NCBI GenBank assembly: GCA_012861695.1
Contig: JAAOOA010000127.1
Location: forward strand, 25,767,811-25,831,810
From: Trematomus loennbergii
Lineage: Eukaryota > Chordata > Actinopteri > Perciformes > Nototheniidae
Length of the DNA: 64,000 bases
Reading direction: 5' to 3'
Position 1 is the stretch's first letter. Each line of letters starts with the position of its first letter. The notes below the pieces were generated by a model. It saw nothing but the letters and a program-made list of their open reading frames with translations. It ran no database searches and had not been told where the DNA came from. Made by a program: the position numbers and the translations under genes. Positions 1 through 25,982 of the stretch are shown one piece after another.

Positions 1-359
1 AACATTGCAAAAGTATTATAAAGAGAATAAGAAAAAATTAACTGGCAAAAGGTCTGTTTGTAGCTTTTCTAAAGATAAAGATTATTTACTTTCATTCATT
101 GAGCTAAAACAACATTTTCAAATTCAATTATTATTATTTATTATAGTTTCTTAAATCTCTGAGTATTTGTGACCCATACGAGTTTTATGTGTCTCTATAT
201 AAAAAGTATTCTGCTCCAAAATTGACAATAAATGTTGTTGAGATGAAAGGGAAATGTATGTTTCTGTTTTTTTGATAGACGTAGGGTAATTTAGACATGG
301 TTGGAACATTTTAGTAACTTCATTTGAATTTAAAAACTCCAGACTGCACATCAACACAC

Positions 360-1201
360 CAGAGTTTCCGTTGTTTGCCGGTCAAAATGTCCGTTAAAGT
401 TGAAATCTTCCGGACAAAATGAGAAAAGTGCCGATCAAAGGTCTTCTTTGTTATTTATTGAGCTTTAAAAGAATTGATATGATTCGATATTAAACAAACT
501 AATTATAGTAGATTAACTACATTATTCAAAAGTGTACAGTAACTTATAATAACACGGGAATAATAAACGGAGCGCTCTCTCCTTCTCCTGACAGCCCGTC
601 AGTATCATGCAGCTCACTGATCCAGTAATGAGTGACCCGGCAGTAAAACTAAACATATCTATAACTAGTTTAGGCAGTTTGAGAGGTAATTAAAATAGCT
701 ACGTGTGATTTTCTAACCTGAAGTGTGTGTTTTGCTCAGCTCACCGCTGCAGGTGATCATGCAGAGCTGCGTGTCGACTCGTCAGCAGCAGCTGATCTCT
801 CTCTCCCGTCAGATTAGACTTCACTTGCGTTTATGTCCATATCGATCAGATCTAGCTAGTTCTAGCTAATGATATGACTACCTGCTTATTAAAAGACACC
901 TAAACAATAAGCGTCGCTATGCAACCGGGTGAGGCCGCAAAGTATAGCGCAGCATTATGCATTTGTTTACATGCCCACCGGAACCCAGAGGCATTACCAA
1001 CAGATCAACGCACAATCAACCCATACAGGACATCTCTTTCTCCACATTAAGTGTTACTCTTCTTGTCTGTCACATAAGTGGCGCAACTGATGCGGTATTG
1101 CGCTAAGGGGAAATTATTTTGACCGGAGAGATTTAGATTTGCCGGTCTTCAGCATATTTTACCGGTCAAAGTCCGGTAATTACCGGCTAACGGAAACTCT
1201 G
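360..1201. mobile_element. hAT-like non-autonomous element, 842 bp
   Basis: Ends CAGAGTTTCCGTT / AACGGAAACTCTG are inverted repeats, and the perfect 8-bp duplication CAACACAC flanks them (352-359, 1202-1209). This is the hAT hallmark. No transposase frame is seen. It lies in a sin3a intron. Confidence 0.88.
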
Positions 1202-1249
1202 CAACACACAGCAATGGATATTAAAACCCCTGTGTTTTCTCCCCCACAG

Positions 1250-14685
<13,436 letters not shown>

Positions 14686-16393
14686 CCGCGGGGAAACGAA
14701 GAGACACTGATTTCTGGGGGTGTTGGGTCTCAAGTCAAACAGGTCAGGAGTAGAGGTAGGGTCGAGGGCTTCTTAATGTGTTTTTAAGGCCGACATGGGA
14801 GCACTATTAAGCTAGCGACCGTGTGTTGAACCCGGGGCGGCAGGATTACTGATTTTACCAGCGTTTTTAGCTGGGCCCATTTTTTCGCAGGGCCTTTGGT
14901 GCCAAAACTTAGGAATCGTCACGATCCGGTCCAGACCTGAGCTCTTACCAGCACTCGGAGCCACTTCCCCGAGCCTTTTCCCACGGGGCTTGGAGACGTT
15001 AACGGTGAGCCTGGGAGAGATAGAGTGGTGCTTTTTGTACTTTTATCACAACTGAGCTTCAGTTTTGATTTTCCACAGATTTTCCACTGAGGCCATCAGA
15101 GTAAAAGCATCGAAATCCATCAATCATACAGGGATTTCTTTACGATAGTGTTATTCTACAGTATCCATGGAATAATAAACGGTAGACAAGTGCACTTATT
15201 TAGAAAGAAGAATATGTTTCAGAAAGTTTTGTTTCCCAGATTGACGGTTTGGAGGGAGAGATCTGGTTCTGACATTCCTGCGTTACGGCCAAATCACAAT
15301 TATGTACCTATCACTAGACGGAAAGAGGGTTACTTTCCTAAACACACGGCAGCATTATTGGAAACTGTGCCTGAGCCCCAAACAGTATTGTCGGGTTGAC
15401 TTCAAAAAGCACTGTTGCGTTTATATAGAAAAAGAAAATGAAAAAAGAAAAATTTGCCTCACAACACTGTTTGGTCTCAGACTGTAAAATGGTATCGCTT
15501 GTGAATGTCAGATACTGACATGTATTCCGGTGTATGTGTTGTGTATATATATTATATATAGTTCTATTAACACAAATAATCCTCGCCGCCCTGGGAGTCA
15601 ACCTTTTTTAAAACGCCCTCTGCCAATACACCAGCTACACACACACTCACACACACACTTGTCTCATTCTGCGAGGACTGTCCACATGCCGCTCACGTTG
15701 TAAATACACTGTATATAGTCTCAGACTTTTTATGACAGATCTGTGTTGTTGTGCTAGTAATACTTTCCAAGCTTACTGTGGACTTTAGTGATAAATGGCT
15801 AAAGTTAGTATGTATATGAAAAAGACAAATGCAAGACCATTTATTACAGTTTTTACCAAAGGGAGTTGATTATAAAAATAGCTGTTTTCCCCCCTTTGTG
15901 TGTTCCTTTTATGTATTTTCTTTTTAATTTCTGTAGTAAAAACATGTGGAAAAGTAGAAATGTATCCAGGTCTTTTGGTTTTTTTATATATGAGAAATAA
16001 CTTTTCTGTTTCTGCTGAATGTGACAACTGGTTGGTTTAAAAAAAAGCACTGCCTCCACTTCTGACAACCGACACCGTCCGTGGTGATGGTGGGACTCTT
16101 CAATTTCCTCCGGATGAGTGGACTCCACAACGGTCTCACCTTGTGACGCACGCTTCCCTCCTGGATAGATTTCTGCTGCAAACTTCACCCCACACCATAT
16201 TTTTGATAATGGAAGAAGTCTCACGAGCATGTCTTTAGTCCCTTTATTTAGACATTATTTAGTAATAATAAAAATGACATTTGTAGCCTACGGAGCCTTG
16301 GTGGAGTTGTTGAGTGATTTATTTGTTCATAGTTATTCATGTTGTGGTAAACTGGTAAAAAAGCTGAAGGAGAATGATCAAATGCCCAATAAA
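14686..16393 (+). other. sin3a: Probable sin3a 3' UTR
   Basis: Unique-looking sequence follows the stop. Candidate polyadenylation signals AATAAA lie at 15174-15179, 16267-16272 and 16388-16393. The extent is inferred: transposons begin at 16541, so the 3' UTR probably ends before that. Confidence 0.5.
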
Positions 16394-16426
16394 TATAGGC
16401 AGATTAGTCTTAGTTTTCTTGTCATA

Positions 16427-16478
16427 CAGTTGAGTGGGTATACATACAAAAACAGTTGAGTGGGTATACATACAAAAA
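16427..16478 (+). repeat. 26-bp unit, exact tandem duplication
   Basis: Two identical 26-bp units beginning CAGTTGAGTGGGTATACA, just after the likely sin3a 3' end. Confidence 0.9.
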
Positions 16479-16540
16479 CAGTTTTTAAATTGTACTTTAT
16501 GTTACTAAAGACTACAGAAGCATTCCAGACTCATTTGCAT

Positions 16541-17034
16541 TTAAAGGGGACCTATCATGCAAAATGCACTTTTGTACGTCTTTTATACATGAATATGTGT
16601 CCCCGGTGTTCCAGGGAACTCACCAAGTGTCAGAAAACACAACCCTCTCTATTTTCCTCCATACCCAAATCTCTAAAAAAGGGGCTGCAACGGATCTGAT
16701 AAAAACTGATCCAGATTTGAACACTGTCCTGACGTCAGGACAGTGGCGCTACGGCTATTGGGCCAACTCCACCAATCAGGAGGAGACAGCCACGGCCATT
16801 GCCGTTCGAAAGCGCTGGAGACGCTGTAGTACATATGCCAGGCCTGTAGATGGTGCTGTTCTCACTGAATCTGCCCTTGCTAAAACAGCTAGAAATTGTC
16901 AAATTGAGCAAAATGAGTCATGGCTAAAATGCATGATGTTTGGTATTTTGAAGGAAAAAAAAGTATAAATATGCCTTATATAGGTATGGTCCTACACTAT
17001 ATTATTCAAATATAGCATGATAGGTCCACTTTAA
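16541..17034 (+). mobile_element. TTAA-flanked MITE, subfamily 1, copy 1
   Basis: Termini GGGGACCTATCATGC / GCATGATAGGTCCAC inverted, with TTAA at both ends. Carries the palindromic CRE module. Near-identical copies are at 19374, 31630 and 42844. Confidence 0.9.
16723..16776 (+). promoter_or_regulatory. CRE palindrome plus two CCAAT boxes in a MITE
   Basis: 16723-16744 is a perfect 22-bp palindrome centred on TGACGTCA (16730-16737). Inverted CCAAT (ATTGG, 16757-16761) and CCAAT (16772-16776) follow. These are consensus CREB/ATF and NF-Y sites; activity is not shown. Confidence 0.6.
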
Positions 17035-17048
17035 GTAAACATTTAGAG

Positions 17049-17634
17049 CACATGTGTCAAACTCATGGCCCGGGAGCCAAATCAGGCCCGTGGTGGATTT
17101 AATTTCGGCCCGCAGGATCATTTTAAATTACTATTAGATCTGGCCCGCCGGTATATTGCACGCACACCTTCACTCAATCCTGAGGATCTCCTCATCTCAG
17201 AGCCTAACCCCAAACATTGATGAACTTGCACCCGAGATGAGATGCCAAGTATCTGGCTTGAACTAGCATCACAGAGCAGCAAACTGAGTTTCAATGGATG
17301 TTTCCTGTTGCACTTTTTTTCTTGAGACAACAGGGCATGTTTGGTTTTTTCTTTGAGGGAAATCGTTTTTTTGAAGCTGTTGTTGGCCTGTGGAAAAATG
17401 TAATCATAAGAAATGACTCGGGAAAAGCTTCAGATAGAGCCATAAGAAATGAATGCAACTGATTATTTAATGTTGTTTTTATAGGCAATCATTTAAGCTT
17501 TGTTAGTTCCAGGTTTAATATGTGCAATAAGTTAATTTCAATAAGTTTTGCAATAAACATTGAACCAGTCCGGCCCTCGACTAGTACCCATTTTTTTATT
17601 TTGGCCCACTGTGTATTTGAGTTTGACACCCCTG
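17049..17634. mobile_element. hAT-like element of the TGTCAAACTC family
   Basis: Ends CACATGTGTCAAACTC / GAGTTTGACACCCCTG. Perfect 8-bp duplication ATTTAGAG (17041-17048, 17635-17642). Relatives lie at 25983 and 60690, and more distantly at 21128. Confidence 0.9.
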
Positions 17635-18268
17635 ATTTAGAGGATCTATTTAAAGTGAGTAGCCCCATGCATGATTGAAACTAGTTTGTAAGACACGATA
17701 CTTGACTTTTAAACCTTCAGTTACAGCCTACGTACACCTGCATCGCATCATGGTGTTTTCCCCCAATGTATCCAAAGCTTAAAGCTGCCTTCATTTACGG
17801 TGGTAAATAGTCAAAAAATGACTGCATCCTGCATACAATTAAGTTTCTCTAGAAGGCGTTTGGAGGTATAATAAAGGTCTTGATTATTCTCTAATAATGC
17901 TATATAATGGTTTTGTGATGTTTGATTGTTTCGAGTGGATTGTGCTTCAGCAGGCTGTTCCATTATTATTTTAGGCTGAGTTTAGCCCAGATTAAAATGA
18001 GTTAACCATTGTAAATTCTTAAATTCCTCTTTCCATATCGCCCTCTTTCGGGATCCAGGTCAAAATAATTGAATTGATCATATCATTTTATTGAGTATTA
18101 TGTATTATTCAAATAAAATGCTATATTCTTCAGGTAAGTAGTGAAACAATTAATAATAATAATGAGCAATTCTTAGCTTTAGTTTACCTTCTGGTTTTCC
18201 ATGATGCTTTTGGTTGAGCATACAATGGGTATTTAAATTAATTTTGCGATGTGGTTTTAAAAAAAGTC

Positions 18269-19377
18269 TTAAAGGGGACCTATCATGCAAAATGCACTTT
18301 TTGATGTCTTTCATACATAAATATGTGTCCCCGGTGTGTCAGGGAACTCACGCAGCGTCGGAAAATAAAACCCTCTCTCTTTTCCTCCATACCCAAATCT
18401 CTAAAAACGGGGGTACAACGGAGCTGATCCAGATTTGCGTCCGATATGACGTAATATCTGAAATGTAGGCTGGCTTTACGCCCACGGCCCTATCAGAAAC
18501 GTTGCTATCAGAAACAATGCCCGACTGTTTTGGACGTAATATGGTCGGTGCATGTTTACATTAGCATCGCTAACACTCAGAGCTAACCTGTACTGGAGAG
18601 CATGTGTGTGAAGAAGCAGGAAATAAAAAGGAACTCACCTTGTGGTATAACCGGCAAGAGAGAAAGCCTTTGAGCTCCATACTGTTTCAGGAATAATCCA
18701 TGATAATCCATGATATGGCGTTTCATCACCGCAGTATTTAGTTTAGACAGTGGCCGTTTCTCAATCGTGAGGATATTGGCTTCCAAGCCAATATTTCAAG
18801 GATGCTACGTCATCAAGTGCCGCCGAAGGACTGTTCCAATCTCCAGCATACTTGGAATTCCACCAAGGCCGCGTCCTTGGTTTGGGGGAAATTTCGAGGC
18901 TGCACATGGGTAGACTTCGCGTCCTTAAAATCCCCACAATGCTTTGCGCATGGACCAATTTCCCCAAATCTGTGGCGGAAGATGTAAGGCGGGGCCTCTC
19001 ATATGACGCACACCTGCACACTTGCTAGCCTGTTCCACTCTTTCCGAATGCCAGGAAGTAGGCAAGTCTTGCCTTGCTTCTGAAGCAAGATGCTCGGCTG
19101 GGCTGTGCTACCAAGCGAGCATCCTCGCGATTGAGAAACGGCCAGTAGCTGCCGGGTCCCGCATGAGCTCAGCCCCCTCCTTTATTTTTTTTAAAGCTTT
19201 ATACATAAAATCAGCACTTTTGAAACAGGAAGTGAAATAGAGGGATATGAGGCATGGCTAGAATGAGTGATCTGTTTGGTATTCGAGCAAAACACTTCAT
19301 AGACATGTTTTTTATATATTTGTATACATCTGAGACCTATGCTATTGCCTAAAAATAGCATGATAGGTGACCTTTAA
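18269..19377 (+). mobile_element. TTAA-flanked MITE, subfamily 2, interrupted copy
   Basis: Starts TTAAAGGGGACCTATCATGC and ends TAGGTGACCTTTAA. Minus the 392-bp inner insertion and its 3-bp duplication it is 714 bp, matching the 710-bp copy at 58367. Its right TTAA is shared with the next element. Confidence 0.87.
18752..19143. mobile_element. Harbinger-like MITE, 392 bp, nested
   Basis: Termini GGCCGTTTCTCAAT / ATTGAGAAACGGCC with a 3-bp duplication AGT (18749-18751, 19144-19146). The uninterrupted site exists at 58839-58841. The PIF/Harbinger assignment rests on the 3-bp duplication. Confidence 0.83.
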
Positions 19378-19860
19378 AGTGGACCTATCATGCTATATTT
19401 GGATAATATAGTGTAGGACCATACCTATATAAGGCATATTTATACTGTTTTTTTTTCAAAATACCAAACAGATCATGCATTTTAGCCATGCCTCATTTTG
19501 CTCAATTTGAAAAAAAAATTGCAAGGGCAGATTCTGTGATAACAGCACCATCTACAGGCCTGGCATATGTACTACAGCGTCTCCAGCGCTTTCGAACGGC
19601 AATGGCCGTGGCTGTCTCCTCCTGATTGGTGGAGTTGGCCCAATAGCCGTAGCGCCACTGTCCTGACGTCAGGACAGTGTTCAAATCTGGATCAGTTTTA
19701 ATCAGATCCGTTGCAGCCCCTTTTTTAGAGATTTGGGTATGGAGGAAAATAGAGAGGGTTGTGTTTTCTGACACTTGGTGAGTTCCCTGGAACACCGGGG
19801 ACACATATTCATGTATAAAAGACGTACAAAAGTGCATTTTGCATGATAGGTCCCCTTTAA
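19374..19860 (-). mobile_element. TTAA-flanked MITE, subfamily 1, inverted copy
   Basis: Near-identical reverse complement of 16541-17034, with the intact CRE palindrome at 19657-19678. TTAA at 19374-19377 and 19857-19860. Confidence 0.9.
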
Positions 19861-21127
19861 ATTTAACTTGGTGAATCCTGCAATGAAATGATCGATTCCC
19901 TTTAAGCCCTGCAGAGGGAGTCATTGAACTGTCCACCAACACAAAGAGCACCTTCCACATACTGTGTTTTTGTTTTACCATGCTGAATTTTAAGTTTATT
20001 TGAAAATGAATTGAAAACACTTGTTGACTTAAATCCATGGCAGCTGTATGGTCTTTATTTACACAGGTTATGGGCTGATAATGTTTATGTGTAATCTTTT
20101 TGACTTTCATCATTTCTGATCCTCTGGTCTCTTCCCTCAATGATTATTGGATCAGTGTCTCATCACACCAGAAGCAGTACACTCCAGGCAGAAGTGGGAA
20201 ATGGCATCAGCAATTATACTAATTTCAGTTTTCTTTACATGAGTCAAAATGGATGCCAAAGAGGTTGTGTTTTTTAGTTTGGTTTGTTTGTCAGCAGGAT
20301 TACTGAGAGACTACTGGCTTCATTTTCCTGAAAGGTGGTCGAAGGGTGCAACATGACCCAAGGAAGGACCTGTTACATTTGATTAATAATACATTTTATT
20401 TAAGGCGCCTTTCATGACACCAATACCATCATTTTCGGGAGGATTCAAATCATGAGGTGTAAAAACAACAAATGTTTCACTTTTAGGCATTGGCATTGGT
20501 AGAGCTCTATACTCTTATAATACCCTGGACACTACTTTATTATGTAGTCAGTAAAATATGAACATTAAAAGTTACAGGTCCATCGTGATATCCAAAAAGC
20601 TATGGACGACCAAATGAATTAAATTACCTGAGGAAAAGCAGAGTATCAACAATTTTTTTTAATTTTTTACATTTTGGCTTGATAATCAACAAAGAGTTTC
20701 ATCAAAACATATTTAAGATTTTCTGCTTATATTTGTAATATAATGCTAGCATTTGGAAAGGTTTTCTATACAATATGTGACTAACAGTGTTACCCAAAAT
20801 GTGCTTTAGTCATAAGAATATGGCAGAAGCACATTGGGTAGTATTTCAATTTGGAACCACATTGTTGTCATCACGTTAACTCAAGCTCTGAAAATAATTT
20901 GCTGCAGATGGAAGAGGCAGATCTCTCTTTGTGTGGGACAATCCGCTCTGTGATGCAAAAAGTACAGTTCACTGGGAATCTGGCCCGGGTCCAAAGGGAG
21001 CTCCATGGGTGGTCCAGCATACTGTACAGAGAGAGGCTGGACATGTCTCCCTCTCATACACTCCCCTTTGAGTACCTGCAGCTTTCAGCCCCTTATGCAA
21101 ACTCCCAAAGACACACACCCTTTGCCC
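19861..21127. other. Intergenic, mostly anonymous
   Basis: Between sin3a and crabp1. A TTTATTTAAGGCGCCTTTCATG fragment at about 20395 resembles a common fish repeat (also 51690). No exon or RNA gene recognised. Confidence 0.6.
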
Positions 21128-22063
21128 CAGGGTGTCCAAACTGCGGACCATTTTGAATCGGCCCTCAGCAAATTAAAAAAGTATAATGGAATATGGCCCA
21201 CAAATGAAACTTGTGCTTGTCATATATTGTACTTCCTAAATATAAATGTAAAAATATATTATACAGTATTCACGTGTTAATAACACCACTTTTCAAATAA
21301 ATTCAGTCATCAAACATTTTCTAACATATCTTAGTTGAAAAAAGCCCAATGACTTATTTACATAACAAGCTTGAATTGATTGATTTAAAACAAGGGACAG
21401 TGTACATTAATCAACATATTAAAAACATGTAAAAGTACTCGAATTAGCCAAAAGGCTAGTTTTCACCGATAGTCCCTTTGCCAGATGGTGATAGACATCC
21501 TAAAAGCAATAATGAAAATACCACGACATTGTTATACCATTGTACATATTTACAATAGATGACATCACTGAATACAAATAAGAGCAAGTCATGATAATAA
21601 ATAAAACATTCACAATACGCACTCTACTAACACCTACACCCACATCAGTGCTGACACGGTTGATTATTAATGAGCCACTTTTTAATACTGTGCTTGAATG
21701 TGTAGTAGGATGAGGATTCTCTTATTGGTTGTGGTATGAATTCCATTGATGGGATGCGTGGAATGAAAAGACAGCCTGGCTGAATGCACTTTTCCTAAAT
21801 GGGATGGTAAAGTCTCCCCTAGCCGCACCTCTAGTAACCCTGGTTTGAAATAGACCCTTCCTATTTCTCCTTATTATAATCAATGTGAGGCTTCTGTTTT
21901 AAGGGATGAGCTGCCAACACTCACAAGCATTATTGACCTACATGTGATTGAGTTTGTTAACTTATAACTGAACTTATGAGGCGATATACCTCTAGTGAGT
22001 GGCCCAGCCCTTCGTATATTTTTCTGTATGTGGCCCTCGGTGAAAAAGGTTTGGACACCCCTG
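21128..22063. mobile_element. hAT-like element (TGTCCAAAC family) with LINE insertion
   Basis: Ends CAGGGTGTCCAAACT / GGTTTGGACACCCCTG. Flanks CTTTGCCC and CTTTACCC are a 7/8 duplication. About 21370-21960 is a LINE-tail fragment related to 11483-12095. Confidence 0.8.
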
Positions 22064-25000
22064 CTTTACCCAGCTGGCCCTGATGAGGAGTGAGGCCGAC
22101 ACATGCCAGCAGAAACCTCCATGCCTCCCACTGGCAGCAGTTCCTCAAAGGCACCACCGGCTGAGGGGAAGCTTTTTTTGTATTTTGTCAAAGCTCTTCT
22201 GCGTGATTTCTTCCTTGGAGTGCACGCTCCTGAACTTTCGACAGCTTTCAGCTCTCTAATGTCGGCACTTCCGCAACTTCTGACTCAGAGAGCAGATCTA
22301 TTGTCTCCGCCACAGAGCTCGTATTGTCTGCAGCTCGGAGGCCTTGGCACTCACCGTCCACAGCAATTAACTCACTGAGAGTGGCCACTGGTTTTTGGCC
22401 ACTGTTTTTTTTTACAGTGTTTGCTTTATTTCAAAATTCAACAGGCTTTTGCTCTTTTTCAGATGACGTACACAACTTGTCCTGCTCTTCTTGCTGAAGT
22501 TGAACATCTTGGCAACGTTGAGTCGTTCACTAAACGTTTACAGCATTTGAATGATGGCACTGTTTTCCTTTGTGAGCACATGACATCAATGGATGCTTAA
22601 AATAAGGGCAGATCATCCAAAATATGATGTATTTTTGGAAAAGGTTATGAGGTTTTTAAAACTGGCAGATTAGAAGAATAAGAAGCATGAATTGGAGCAG
22701 CTAGAAATAACACAAAGCTCTGATCTTTCTTGATAATTCTTCTGTTTCAAGGGGGGATTATTACCCCTTTCATTGAGAGGATGTTTTTCTGTATGTTTTT
22801 TGGATGCACAGCCCAGCGGAGATGTGTTAGAGGCTGATTTGTCTTGATGATGAGAAACCCTGCAGGCTCCTCTCCTGCTATAAAAGGATTAGTGAAGTCT
22901 GGCACTCTTACATAACCGCTGCAAGCTCCTGTGCTGAACAGTCAAATGTAAAACTCTCCACCAACTCTTTTATCCTTTTAACGGCCGCTTTACACTCCTG
23001 AGGCGTCATCCGCCAAGCTCTGGATGGATATCTTGTGTGCTTACATCTTTATTAACCTACAGGCTGCACATTTCCTAGAGGTATTAGCTGCTTTTGCTGA
23101 AATATCTTGAGAACTATTGGATGGATTGGCAAGAAATTTGGTATAGTAATTAATTCATGGTTCCCAGATGATAAAATCTTCTGACTTTTCTCTGGAGCCA
23201 CCATGAGGTTCACATTTATGGGTTCTTTTCTGGGAAATGTGTGAACAACTACTGGATAGATTGCCAAGAAATTTGGTTTAGAATGTCATGCTCACCGCAT
23301 AAATATTTAATTTGCTGATTTCATCTAGCGACAACACTGGCTTCAATATGCTCATAAATGTATCACGAAAACCCTGCACAAATTATTGCATTCCCATCAG
23401 ACTTAGCTGTACTTTATTGCTTTGTTTAGCGCTTATTAGCAACTGTTAGCATGCTAAGACATTGCCTCTTGCTGAATGCAGCCTAACAAAAACAGCAGCA
23501 TGTCTATAGACTTTTTTTTTTTCGTGTACTTGTATTGTTAAGCCAACAGCAATGCCTAAGTGTCATTAAAGTACATGAGAAAGTATGACACAATCTGTTG
23601 GTGTTAATATCCCTCACACTCACAGGGCTAATGGACGTCCGCACTAGCATTCAAAGTTTGAGTTTTCCAACTGTTCTCACATGATACAATTATAATCCAA
23701 TAAGCATGTGTTCTGAATCACATTAGAAAAACTAACCAGTGACTGATGTTTAGATTTATTGACATAGCTGTTTTACTGTGGCTTTGCCCAACTGACTGAG
23801 ATGAAGATCAAAATCATGTGTTTTATATTAAAAGTCTTAAATGTTAAATGATTTTTTTCTCTCATAATTATAATATTTGTCCTGTATTTTTCTCCTCTCC
23901 CCTCCTCTTAGCCGACATGTGTGCAGAGCTCTGAATATGTGCATGTGCCCTCATGAGAAAGCCATTTATTGAGACCTAAGCGTGACTAAATATATCACAA
24001 GAAGAAAGTCATCGGGGACGTCAGAGGCACAAAGCATGCTGGGTAATTTAACACACACTTGGCTGAACATGACCTTTTCCATCCTCCCTTGGTGTTCATA
24101 GCCAATACATGTGCTGCTTGTTACACCTTCTACACCCGAGTGGAGGGTTAGTCAGCACCATCTGCCCAGGGTCAAATACAGGTTCACTTATTAGCATTTT
24201 TCTGACATTTCTGAAGCCTGGACTGTAGCTGCAGCGTCATGACTACACAAAGTTGGTTTTACCATTATGGTATGAGCTAGCGTTGTATGGTGAGTGTGTT
24301 GGAGAGAAACTCCCTGTGGAAGGAACTTTGTGATTTTAACCTTTGCAGACCATTTACATGACCACCAAAAAGCATAATAGGGCCCCTTTAAATCAGATCA
24401 CTTTTTAGCATTTTCCAGATATTTTGCTTTCTGCGATTTGGATTTTGGAGCCTTAGTATGAGCAGAAATGTCGATAATAATTTCTTATTGCATAGAAAGA
24501 CTGTAAGCTCAGCTAAACTAAGTATGGTGTCTCAAAGTTATATATTTCTGTAAACTGTGAAGACAATTTTAAGTAGTCATTTTACTTTTCGTCCTCATTT
24601 TCTCTTCCAAATTCATTTGGTTAACTTGGATGTTTTTTTTAAACTTGTCTGACCAACAGGTTTCTCGTGTTTTTCGCTGCATCTGACCTCTTTTTCATGT
24701 TTTTGCCCCGTTCCCACATGTCATCAAGGAACTTTGGTGCAAACAAATGTTATTATTACCAATAGGAATGGCGGCCAAAACTAAGAAAATAAAGACCAAG
24801 GTTGTTTTGTAAACTGGAATTCACTAATGAGTCTAACGTTTTATTTTATAGAAAACTCAATTGGCCTTTTTGAGACGCGTCCCAAACTCCAAAACCCACT
24901 CAAGCTCAAGGAAGGAGATCAAATGGAACACCAAGTGGAGACGAGTAGGGCGACTTTTGTCTTTTGCAGCGCTGCGCTTCACTGTAGTCACAGAGGCCCA

Positions 25001-25622
25001 CTGTTTGGTGCCCAGAAGAGAGCAGTAAGACAGGCAGAGGGGCCCCTTCTCGACAAAATGGAGCATAAACACAACAAGCCTTTATTCTGCTGTTTGGACC
25101 TGCCATCCGAACAGCAGCTTGTCATTAAATTAACATCACAGCAGGCGCGCGCCCTGGCCCTTGCTTCCCGGTGCATTGTGGTGCACTGAGGAGGAAACTC
25201 ATTCTTTCAGGGGATACCAGGTCAAAAAGCAGGGGCGGCATAGACCCGTCCCAGCAGCCTTGGCGTTGAGGAATGGGAACAGTCGCCACTCCACTGTTTT
25301 GCTGAAAGGATAACCTTCTAATCCCTGGCAGCCGTGGAGGACAGAGACAGATTTGCTTTTTGCTTTTGATGTTGTGCCACTTTCTCGCCATATCCACCCC
25401 GAGGACCAGACTGAGGTCCGAGCCAAGCCCTCTGACCGCCACCGAGGCTGCGACACGTTTCACTGCAGCGAGGCTCTGTTGGCCCCGAGCCTCACACGCA
25501 TGGGTCGTGCACCTGCTCCGGGGGAAGTGATTTGAATACGATCCCCAATGGTCTTCCAGTTGAGAGATTTGTATGGTAGCACTGCACTGCCTGGCTCTTG
25601 AACCAAAACAGTAAAAAAAAAA
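22064..25622. other. Intergenic, no gene recognised
   Basis: AT-rich. 23086-23290 holds two copies of a GGATNGATTGNCAAGAAATTTGGT repeat common in fish. A 120-codon open frame at 24827-25189 has no recognisable domain. A fragment at about 24357-24395 resembles the end of a TTAA element. Confidence 0.55.
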
Positions 25623-25862
25623 TCATTTAATCGTTTATTTGAACCGGGACAATGCACATTAATGAACATTTTAAACAAGATAATGCTTTGAAATGTAAAT
25701 GAGCCGGATTTTAGCTTTGAGCTAATTTCCATCCGTAGTCCCGTCACATACAACATTCATGAACATAACATGTATATACATGGCAAACAGAAATACATGA
25801 TATGCAGAAAGAGCATGAGCAGCATACAAGCATTTACCACAAGGTAAACACAAGGCACTCGA
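25623..25862 (-). mobile_element. LINE 3'-tail fragment
   Basis: Close match to the tail at 11483-11740 (TTTATTTGAACCGGGACAAT, TTTGAGCTAATTTCCATCCG). No coding part is left. Confidence 0.75.
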
Positions 25863-25982
25863 GCTGGTTTTCTCCATTCTTACCTACCTTTAACATTGCA
25901 CTGTATAAAACCAAAACTTAAACGTGTGTAACTCATCCCCATCCAACCATTCATTTAGATCACTCTGCCTCTATATATATAT

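Noticed and set aside
24827..25189. 120-codon open frame between sin3a and crabp1
   Set aside because: No domain, no splice context, and an overlapping opposite-strand frame of similar length.
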